From Streptomyces sp. SKN60 (GTDB lineage Bacteria; Actinomycetota; Actinomycetes; Streptomycetales; Streptomycetaceae): DNA of 64,000 nt. The notes under the pieces were generated by a model. The model worked only from the letters and a program-made list of their open reading frames with translations, searched no databases and was not told the DNA's origin. The stretch is from the NCBI RefSeq assembly GCF_026236535.1, contig NZ_JAHTMW010000004.1, positions 1-64,000 on the forward strand. The letters are read 5' to 3'. The translations under genes and the position numbers were made by a program. Below are positions 1 to 6,427 of the stretch, in pieces. How positions within the stretch are numbered: position 1 is the stretch's first letter; the number at the start of each line of letters is the position of its first letter.

Positions 1-1
1 G

Positions 2-67
2 GTCGCCCGCGCGGTGCGGGCCGTGGAGGGCGTCGTCGACGTCCGCATGGATCTCGGTGCCCCTTGA
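2..67 (+). CDS. C-terminal end of a BON-domain protein (partial)
   Basis: Only the last 21 residues are in the window. They read as a hydrophobic/acidic strand pattern ending in GVVDVRMDLGAP before a TGA. This resembles the last strand of a BON domain and is very like the end of the next gene, which has GVVSVSSTRLTYD. The fragment is probably the tail of a second CBS-BON or BON protein, in tandem with the gene that follows. The start and upstream domains lie outside the window, so the family is inferred from this short tail only. Confidence 0.5.
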   Translation, partial: VARAVRAVEGVVDVRMDLGAP

Positions 68-234
68 GACGCTCCGTGACGGGCAATGTCTCGGTCTCGC
101 TTCGGGACCCGGTGGCGGCGAAGCCGCCCGAGGACGAGCGGCTGCGGTGCTGTCCGAGCGTGAGGGGTCCGTACTCGAACTGATCGGCGCCTGGTGGCCG
201 GGGCGGGTGCGTCCGCGCAGGAAAGGAGCGGGTG

Positions 235-924
235 ATGCGACACCGCAGGATCGACAAGCTGATGACCCGTGAGGTGGTGAGCGTCCGCGGCGACGCGCCG
301 TTCAAGGAGATCGTGCGGGTGCTGTCGCAGCATCGAGTCACCGCGCTGCCGGTGGTGGACGGGGAGAACCGGGTGATCGGAGTCGTGTCGGAGGGCGATC
401 TGATGCGGAAGACGGCCGACCGGGCCATCACCTCGGGAGACTTGCCGGGCGTGCCGGGGCTCGAGGCGTGGGAGCGCGCGAAGGCCGAGGGAACGCGCGC
501 GGAGGACCTGATGTCCGCACCCGCCGTGTGCGCCCGCCCCGACTGGACCGTGGCGGAGGCGGCCCGGCTCATGGAGGTCCAAGGGATCAAGCGGCTCGTC
601 GTCGTCGACGGCGACGACCGCCTGGTGGGCATCGTGAGCCGCCGCGACCTCCTGAGCATCTTCCTCCGCCAGGACGACGACATCCGCCGGGAGATCGTCG
701 AGGACGTGCTCGGCGCCACTCTGCGTCTCGACCCGGCCTCGCTCACGGTCGACGTGCGTGACGGGCGGGTCGGCCTCACGGGGAAGCTGCGCTTCCGCGG
801 CATGATCCCGGCCGTCGAGCGCATGTGCGCGACGGTCGACGGAGTGGTCTCGGTCTCCTCGACCCGTCTCACCTACGACATCGACGACACCGACGACACC
901 GCACAAGGAGGTGGACGATCATGA
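235..924 (+). CDS. CBS-pair and BON domain protein
   Basis: The protein has about 229 residues. Two CBS motifs fill residues 1-145: the first runs from KLMTREVVSVRGD to VVSEGDLMRK, the second from DLMSAPAVCARPDW to IVSRRDLLSIF. A C-terminal BON domain (about 150-220) contains DGRVGLTGKLRFRG and GVVSVSS. CBS pairs usually bind adenine nucleotides or SAM, and BON domains bind membranes or phospholipid, so a regulatory role is likely but the ligand is unknown. I chose the ATG at 235 because GAAAGGAG at 221-228 is well spaced for it; a GTG at 232 is also in frame. Genes of this type are common in Streptomyces hypoxia/dormancy islands, which fits the formate dehydrogenase next door. Confidence 0.85.
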   Translation: MRHRRIDKLMTREVVSVRGDAPFKEIVRVLSQHRVTALPVVDGENRVIGVVSEGDLMRKTADRAITSGDLPGVPGLEAWERAKAEGTRAEDLMSAPAVCARPDWTVAEAARLMEVQGIKRLVVVDGDDRLVGIVSRRDLLSIFLRQDDDIRREIVEDVLGATLRLDPASLTVDVRDGRVGLTGKLRFRGMIPAVERMCATVDGVVSVSSTRLTYDIDDTDDTAQGGGRS

Positions 925-992
925 CCCGGCGCACCAGGGGTTCGGCAACGGGCCGCAGTCAGTCACCGGTCGTTCTCGTCCCCCACGGCTGA
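921..992 (+). other. 23-codon ORF with a perfect Shine-Dalgarno, possible gene remnant
   Basis: The ATG overlaps the TGA of the CBS-BON gene (ATGA) and is preceded by AAGGAGGT at 904-911, the strongest ribosome site in this area. The reading frame then closes after 23 codons (ending PVVLVPHG), and its last 30 bases overlap the 3' end of the formate dehydrogenase gene on the other strand. Such a strong signal is normally followed by a real gene, so this may be the 5' stub of a gene cut by a rearrangement. It could also be a spurious frame. No family can be assigned from so few residues. Confidence 0.3.
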
Positions 993-3698
993 CCTCGGGG
1001 CCGACGAGTCGTGGGATGAGGCCGGCCGCAGCCGTACCGCCGTGACCTTGTACTCCGGACACGAGGTCACGGTGTCGGCGTGCTCCGAGGTGAGGGAGTT
1101 GACGCCGCTGGCCGGGAAGTGGAAGGCGCAGAAGACCTGTCCCGGAGCGAGTTCCGTGCCGATGCGGGCGATGAGTCGCGCCTGTCCGTGGCGGCTCTCG
1201 ACGGTGACAGGGGTGCCGTCCCGCAGTCCGTAGCGTGCGGCATCCTCGGGATGCAGGTCCAGGCGGTCGTGCGCGTCGAGGAGGAGGTTGCCGCCGCGCC
1301 GGGTCATGCTTCCGGAATTGTAGTGGGCCCAGCGGCGCCCCGTGACGAGCACCAGCGGATAGTCCTGGTCCGGCTCCTCGCCGGGCGGCAGGTAGGGGGC
1401 CGCCGACAGGTGCGCGCGCCCGCCGGGAGTAGCGAACTCCGTGCCGTACAAGGTGCGTTCGCCCGGCTGGTCCGGTGCGGGGCAGGGCCAGGGCACGGCC
1501 CCCTCCCGGTCGATCCGCTCGTGCGAGAGACCGGCGAAGAGAGGTGTCACACGTCCGCACTCGGCGAGAGCCGCCGCCGGGGTGGGGCACCCCAGGTCGG
1601 CACCGAGGGCATCGGCGACGGCGTGCACCACCTCGAAGTCGGAGCGCGCCGTTCCAGGCGGGTTCACCGCCTGCCGTACGCGCTGGAAGCGGCGGTCGAA
1701 GTTGACGAAGGTCCCGTCCTTCTCCAGCCACGAGGCCACGGGCAGGACGACATCCGCATGCCGGGCGGTCTCGCTGAGGAAGAGCTCGTTGACGACGACC
1801 AGCGGACAGGCGTCAAGGGCCTCCGCGACCCGCCGGCTGTCGGGATCGGTCGCGCACACGTCCTCGCCGATGACCCACAGCGCCCGCAGCCTGCCATCCC
1901 GGGCCGCCGCGAACATCTCGGGGATGCGCATCCCGGGCCGCTCGGGGACCGGACGCCCCCACACCGCCTCGGCGCGGGCACGGGCCTCCGGGTCGGTGAC
2001 ACGGCCGTAGCCCGGCAGCAGATCGGGCAGGGCGCCCATGTCGGACGCGCCTTGGACGTTGTTCTGGCCGCGCAGGGGGCTGATGCCGAACCCGCGGCCG
2101 GTGCCTCCGACGGCGCCGCGCAGGATGGGCAGGTTAGCCAGGGTCCGGACGCCGTCGGTGCCGTGCAGGTGCTCGGTGACGCCGAGCCCGTACAGGACGG
2201 CGGGGCGCTCCGCGCGACCGTAGAGCCGGGCGGCCTTCCTGATGTCGTCGGCGGGGACGCCGGTGATCTCGGCTACCCGCCCGGGCGGGTAGCCAGCCAG
2301 CAGGTCGTTGAGTTCGTCCAGCCCGGTGGCGCGTTCGCGGAGGAAGCCCCGGTCGGTCATGCCTTCGTCGACGAGGACGTGGGCAAGGCCGTGGAAGAGC
2401 GCGACGTTCGTACCGGGGCGCGGACGCAGGTGCAGGTCGGCATGGCGGGCGAGTCCGACGGTTCGAGGATCGGCCACGATCAGGGAGGCGCCTGAGAGCG
2501 CCCGCTGGAGGAGGCGGGCGCCGACGACGGGGTGGGCTTCGACGGGGTTGGCGCCGACGACCAGGAGGCAGTCGGCGGTCTCGACGTCGTCGAAGGGGTC
2601 GGTGCCGCCGGCGCGTCCGAAGGAGGCGGTGAGGCCGGCGGCGGAAGGGGCGTGGCAGAGGCGGGAGCAGTTGTCGACGTTGTTGGTGCCGATGACGGTC
2701 CGCAGGAACTTCTGGACGAGGTAGTTCTCCTCGTTGGTGGCACGGGCGGAGGAGATCGCGGCGACCGCGTCGGGGCCGCCGTCACGGACGGCCGCGCGCA
2801 GACCGTCGGCGATCCGGTCCACGGCCTCCGCCCAGCTCGCGGGCCGCAGGACCCCGTTCTCACGGAGCAGGGGCTCGGTGAGGCGCTCGGCGGAGCCGAG
2901 GTATCCGTACGCGAAGCGGCCCTTGACGCAGGCGTGGCCCCGGTTGACGGGGCCGTCCCCGGCGGGGAGCACGGCGGCGACGCGGTCCTCGCGGACGACG
3001 ACGTCGAGGGTGCAGCCGACTCCGCAGTAGCCGCAGGTGGTGCGCACGCGGTCTGCGGGTGTCTGCCGGGAGGTGAGGCCCTGGCCGGGTCCGGGCTGGG
3101 TGATCGCCCCCGTGGGGCAGGTGTCGACGCAGCCGCCGCAGGACACGCAGTCGGATTCGGCCCAGGGGCCGCCGGTTCCCGGGGCGACGACCGTGTCGGC
3201 GCCGCGCCCGGTGAGGGTGAGCGCGAACGTGCCCTGGACGTCGGAGCACATCCGGACGCAGCGGCCGCACGCGATGCACAGGTCGCGGTCGAGGTGGACG
3301 TACGGGTGGCTCTCGTCCCGCCCGCGCGTGGAGCCGCCGGCGGCCGTGTCCGCCGGTATCCCCAAGGCCCGGCAGGTCTCGGCCAGTTCACTGTGCGCGC
3401 TGTCGGCGAGTGCGTGTGGCGGGAGCGCCGAGGCGATCAGGGCGACCGCGTCCCGGCGCAGGTTCCGCAGGCCCTCGTCGGCGGTGTCGACGGTGAGGTC
3501 CGCGGTCGCGGGTGTGACGCAGGCGGCGACGGTCCGGCCGTCGGCGCGGACCAGGCAGGTCCGGCAGGAGCCGGCCGGCCGGAGGCGGTCGTCGTGGCAG
3601 AGGGCGGGCAGGTCGGTTCCGGCCGCACGTACCGCGTCGAGCAGTGAGGCCCCGGCGGGCAGTTCGACCGGAACGCCGTCGACCTGGAGCCGGGTCAT
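963..3698 (-). CDS. NAD-linked formate dehydrogenase, molybdopterin alpha subunit
   Basis: The protein has 911 residues and is built like FdsA/NuoG. An N-terminal [2Fe-2S] ferredoxin domain has C34, C45, C48 and C60. Two [4Fe-4S] clusters follow (C141/144/147/151 and C184/187/190/194), then the molybdopterin oxidoreductase domain with its own cluster at C222/225/229/257. The active-site motif NCSRLCHAPS has cysteine (C348) where E. coli FdhF has selenocysteine, so no Sec machinery is needed. The C-terminal molydopterin dinucleotide-binding fold carries LVTGRRWAHYNSGSMTRR. The expected reaction is formate + NAD+ to CO2 + NADH with the beta subunit encoded just upstream. The start overlaps the beta-subunit stop (ATGA, 3695-3698), so the two are coupled. 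The specific substrate formate is inferred from the motif and partner; other oxidoreductases of this family share the layout. Confidence 0.85.
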   Translation of the reverse strand: MTRLQVDGVPVELPAGASLLDAVRAAGTDLPALCHDDRLRPAGSCRTCLVRADGRTVAACVTPATADLTVDTADEGLRNLRRDAVALIASALPPHALADSAHSELAETCRALGIPADTAAGGSTRGRDESHPYVHLDRDLCIACGRCVRMCSDVQGTFALTLTGRGADTVVAPGTGGPWAESDCVSCGGCVDTCPTGAITQPGPGQGLTSRQTPADRVRTTCGYCGVGCTLDVVVREDRVAAVLPAGDGPVNRGHACVKGRFAYGYLGSAERLTEPLLRENGVLRPASWAEAVDRIADGLRAAVRDGGPDAVAAISSARATNEENYLVQKFLRTVIGTNNVDNCSRLCHAPSAAGLTASFGRAGGTDPFDDVETADCLLVVGANPVEAHPVVGARLLQRALSGASLIVADPRTVGLARHADLHLRPRPGTNVALFHGLAHVLVDEGMTDRGFLRERATGLDELNDLLAGYPPGRVAEITGVPADDIRKAARLYGRAERPAVLYGLGVTEHLHGTDGVRTLANLPILRGAVGGTGRGFGISPLRGQNNVQGASDMGALPDLLPGYGRVTDPEARARAEAVWGRPVPERPGMRIPEMFAAARDGRLRALWVIGEDVCATDPDSRRVAEALDACPLVVVNELFLSETARHADVVLPVASWLEKDGTFVNFDRRFQRVRQAVNPPGTARSDFEVVHAVADALGADLGCPTPAAALAECGRVTPLFAGLSHERIDREGAVPWPCPAPDQPGERTLYGTEFATPGGRAHLSAAPYLPPGEEPDQDYPLVLVTGRRWAHYNSGSMTRRGGNLLLDAHDRLDLHPEDAARYGLRDGTPVTVESRHGQARLIARIGTELAPGQVFCAFHFPASGVNSLTSEHADTVTSCPEYKVTAVRLRPASSHDSSAPRSAVGDENDR

Positions 3699-5437
3699 CG
3701 GTCCCAACCTTCCAGGGCCGGCCCGAAGGCGCGGGCGAGGCTGCGGACGGCGGCGGGGACTCGGCGGCCGAAGGCGCAGAGGCTCGCCTCGCCCATCACC
3801 CGTGCCAGTCGCTCGTAGGTCTCCCCCGGTCCGCCCCGGTCCCGCGCGAGTCCGAGCCCTCGCCGGGTGCCGAGTCGGCAGGGCGAGCAGGCTCCGCAGC
3901 TCTCGTCGGCGGCGAACTCCCAGATGTGGCACATGAGTTCGCGAGGATCGGTGTCGGCGTCGAAGGCGACCGTGCCGCCGTGGCCGAGGGCGGCGCCGTG
4001 CTCGGCGAGCGCCGCCGTGGTGAGCGGGACATCGAGGGCGGTCCCGGCGAGGAAGCCGCCGAGGGGTCCGCCGATCTGGAGGGCCACGAGCTCGCGCCCG
4101 TCCTTGAGACCACCGCCGAACCGGGTGACGACCTCGTCCACGGGAGTGCCGAGTTCGACCTCGTACGCCCCCGGCCGTGCGAAGCGCTCGGACAGGCACA
4201 CCAGTTTGGTGCCGGTCTCGTCCGGCACGCCGCGTCGGGCGTAGGACGCTCCGCCGTGGGCGACGATCCAGGGCACGGCTGCCAGCGTCTCCACGTTGTT
4301 GACCACGGTCGGCCTGTCCCACAGGCCGTGGTCCGTGGGGTAGGGCGGCCGGGGGCGCGCACAGCCGCGACCGCCTTCGAGGCGGGCGATGAGGGCGGTC
4401 TCCTCGCCGGAGACGTAGGAACCCGCTCCTTCGACGACCTCGACGAACGGCCGCGGACCGGCCGCCCCGGCCGAGGGAGCCAGGTCGCCGGCCTCCGTCG
4501 CACGTTCCACCGCCCGGTGCAGCCGGGCCATGGCCCTCGGATACTCGGAGCGCACCAGGACGGTCCCGCGCCGGGCGCCGCAGGCGAAGCAGGCCAGGGC
4601 GAGTCCCGCGAGGACGCGCTCGGGGTCCTCCTCCATGAGCAGCCGATCGGCGTACGAGCCCGGGTCGCCCTCGTCCCCGTTGGCGACGACGACCGCGCCC
4701 GGCCTCCCCGCAGCCGCGGCCCACTTGTCGGCCACCGGGAAACCGGCGCCGCCCCGCCCACGGAGTCCCGAGGCGGCGGTCTCCCGCCGTACGTCGTCGG
4801 GCCGCAGTCCGGCCACCGCCCGGCGCCACACGTCCCAGGCGTCCTGACCTCCCACGATCCCGGCGAGCAGGACGGGCGCCCCCGTGGTGTCGGCCGCGGG
4901 GATGCCCGGCGCGCGCGGTTCCGTCCGCCCGCGGAGCTGGTCGGCCAGGTCCGGGCCCGTACGGGGCAGGGTGCCGTCGAGGGCGGCGGGGCCCGCGTAG
5001 CAGTAGCCGAGGCAGTGCACGGTCTGCAGCGAGGTCGAGCCCGCCTCGTCGACCGTGCCCGCCACCACGCCGAGAGCGCGCTCCACCTCCGCCAGATGCT
5101 CCCCGCGCCGCGCGGCGAAGCACGCCGTCGCCGTGCACACCCGCACATGCCGCTCGCCGCGCGGGGCGGCGAGATCGGCGAAGAAGGTGGCGGGGCCGAG
5201 CCCCGCGGCGGCCGGGAGTCCGGCTGCCGCCGCGACCTGGGGCGCCCACTCCTCGGGTCCTTCGGCGGTGCCCGCCCTGACCCGTTCCAGCGCGGCGGGC
5301 AACAGCCCTCCGCGCCCTCCGTGCCGAGCGGTCAGCTCACGGAGCGCGTCGGGGCGTCTGCCCGGCTGCCCGGGCGTCCGACCGGCCATGGTCCCATGGT
5401 GAGCGGCCGCACCCGCGCCCGCATCCCGACCGGTCAC
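3695..5437 (-). CDS. formate dehydrogenase beta subunit (NuoE/NuoF-like fusion)
   Basis: The protein has 580 residues and fuses two electron-transfer modules. A NuoE-like thioredoxin-fold [2Fe-2S] domain comes first, with VCTATACFAARRGEH and CLGYCYAGPAAL. A NuoF-like domain follows: GLRGRGGAGFP (FMN site), NGDEGDPGSYADR (NADH site), VSGEETALIARLEG, VNNVETLA, and the [4Fe-4S] motif ESCGACSPCRLGTRRG. In Cupriavidus-type FdsGBA these modules are separate proteins (FdsG, FdsB); here they are joined. The role is to pass electrons from the alpha subunit to NAD+. The GTG at 5437 overlaps the TGA of an upstream SHOCT-domain reading frame (GTGA), which supports this start over an internal ATG at 5389. 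Confidence 0.85.
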   Translation of the reverse strand: MTGRDAGAGAAAHHGTMAGRTPGQPGRRPDALRELTARHGGRGGLLPAALERVRAGTAEGPEEWAPQVAAAAGLPAAAGLGPATFFADLAAPRGERHVRVCTATACFAARRGEHLAEVERALGVVAGTVDEAGSTSLQTVHCLGYCYAGPAALDGTLPRTGPDLADQLRGRTEPRAPGIPAADTTGAPVLLAGIVGGQDAWDVWRRAVAGLRPDDVRRETAASGLRGRGGAGFPVADKWAAAAGRPGAVVVANGDEGDPGSYADRLLMEEDPERVLAGLALACFACGARRGTVLVRSEYPRAMARLHRAVERATEAGDLAPSAGAAGPRPFVEVVEGAGSYVSGEETALIARLEGGRGCARPRPPYPTDHGLWDRPTVVNNVETLAAVPWIVAHGGASYARRGVPDETGTKLVCLSERFARPGAYEVELGTPVDEVVTRFGGGLKDGRELVALQIGGPLGGFLAGTALDVPLTTAALAEHGAALGHGGTVAFDADTDPRELMCHIWEFAADESCGACSPCRLGTRRGLGLARDRGGPGETYERLARVMGEASLCAFGRRVPAAVRSLARAFGPALEGWDR

Positions 5438-5589
5438 GGTCCCGCGCTGCGCAAGGCGGTCAGGCGCCGGCGGTACTCCTCCTCGTCGATCTCACCGCGC
5501 GCCAGCCGCTCGCCCAGGATCTGCTCGGCCGACGCCGCGGGGCCGAAACCCCGAGGCCGTCCCGCGGCGCGGTCCAGTGAGCGGAAGAG
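5434..5589 (-). pseudogene. 5'-truncated SHOCT-domain gene
   Basis: This minus-strand frame ends with a textbook SHOCT motif, QILGERLARGEIDEEEYRRR, followed by LTALRSAGP and a TGA that overlaps the formate dehydrogenase beta-subunit GTG. Going upstream, the frame reaches an in-frame TGA at 5592-5590 with no ATG, GTG or TTG in between. Typical Streptomyces SHOCT proteins begin with a Trp/Gly-rich segment and one membrane helix before this domain; neither is present in any frame here. The 5' half therefore appears to be deleted. Translation from the CTG near 5577 cannot be excluded. The remnant may persist because it is coupled to the downstream genes. Confidence 0.65.
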
Positions 5590-5615
5590 TCAGTCCTCCC
5601 GGCGGCCCGGCGATT

Positions 5616-5629
5616 GGGCCCTTCGGCCC
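5616..5629. promoter_or_regulatory. inverted repeat resembling a DevR/OsdR (dormancy regulator) box
   Basis: The sequence ATTGGGCCCTTCGGCCCC contains arms GGGCC and GGCCC around CTTC. It lies between the leftward formate dehydrogenase operon and the rightward ABC exporter. DevR/DosR of mycobacteria and OsdR of Streptomyces bind GGGnCnnnnGnCCC-type palindromes upstream of hypoxia genes, so the motif and context agree. This is a single G/C-rich palindrome in a G/C-rich genome, hence the modest confidence. Confidence 0.4.
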
Positions 5630-5678
5630 CCTGTCGGGCCTGGGTGGCCGTAGCGCAGCGCTTCCTCCGGAGGTTGGG

Positions 5679-6425
5679 ATGGAGACCATGAACAGCGAAC
5701 GGGCACTCCTCGTCGCCACCGGGGTACGCAAGATCTACCGGACGGGCTCCGTCGCGGTCACCGCCCTGCTCGACCTGGACCTCCTCGTACGCCGCGGCGA
5801 GATGGTCGGGGTCATGGGTCCGTCCGGTTCCGGAAAGACCACCCTGTTGAACTGCCTGTCCGGCCTGGACGACATCGACGGCGGCCGGGTGGAGGTCGAC
5901 GGTCACGACCTGTTCGCCATGTCGGACGCCGCGCGCACGGAGCACCGGGCCCACACCATGGGCTTCGTCTTCCAGGCGTTCAACCTCATCCCCGTCTTCT
6001 CCGCCGTGGAGAACGTCGAACTGCCCCTGCTGCTCGTGGGCACCCGGCCGCGCGAGGCGCGCCGCAGGGCCCTGGACATGCTCGACCGGGTGGGCCTCGG
6101 TCACCGGGTCGAGCACCGGCCGAGCGAGATGTCCGGCGGTGAACAGCAGCGGGTGACCATCGCCCGCGCCCTCGCCGGACGCCCGGCCATCGTCTGGGCG
6201 GACGAGCCGACGGGCAACCTGGACAGCGCGATGGCGGACCAGGTCATGGACCTGCTGTGCGAGCTCAACCAGGACGAGGGCCAGACGATCGTCCTGGTCA
6301 CGCACGACAGCGCCATCGGCGCGCGCGTCCCCCGGCTGATCCGGATGCGCGACGGGCAGCTGGTCGACGACGTCCGCCAGGCCGTCACCGCTCCGGCCGC
6401 GATCCGTGACCTCCCCATGGGCTGA
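5679..6425 (+). CDS. MacB/LolD-type ABC transporter ATP-binding protein
   Basis: The protein has 248 residues and a complete ABC ATPase set. The Walker A is GPSGSGKTT (about residues 49-57), the Q-loop is in FVFQAFNLIP, the signature is MSGGEQQRVTIARAL and the Walker B is IVWADEPTGNLDS, with an H-loop in LVTHD. The RTEHRAHTMGFVFQ stretch is typical of the MacB/LolD/FtsE branch that energises FtsX-like permeases. The next gene encodes such a permease two bases downstream. The ATG at 5679 was chosen because CCGGAGG at 5667-5673 is well placed. The pair probably exports a lipid, peptide or drug; the substrate cannot be told from sequence. Confidence 0.9.
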   Translation: METMNSERALLVATGVRKIYRTGSVAVTALLDLDLLVRRGEMVGVMGPSGSGKTTLLNCLSGLDDIDGGRVEVDGHDLFAMSDAARTEHRAHTMGFVFQAFNLIPVFSAVENVELPLLLVGTRPREARRRALDMLDRVGLGHRVEHRPSEMSGGEQQRVTIARALAGRPAIVWADEPTGNLDSAMADQVMDLLCELNQDEGQTIVLVTHDSAIGARVPRLIRMRDGQLVDDVRQAVTAPAAIRDLPMG

Positions 6426-6427
6426 CC

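Noticed and set aside
963..5249. Very long minus-strand frame continuing upstream of the alpha subunit start
   Set aside because: Beyond 3698 it is only a shadow of the beta-subunit gene in another frame, rich in Arg/Gly/Pro without any motif. The ATGA overlap at 3695-3698 sets the real start.
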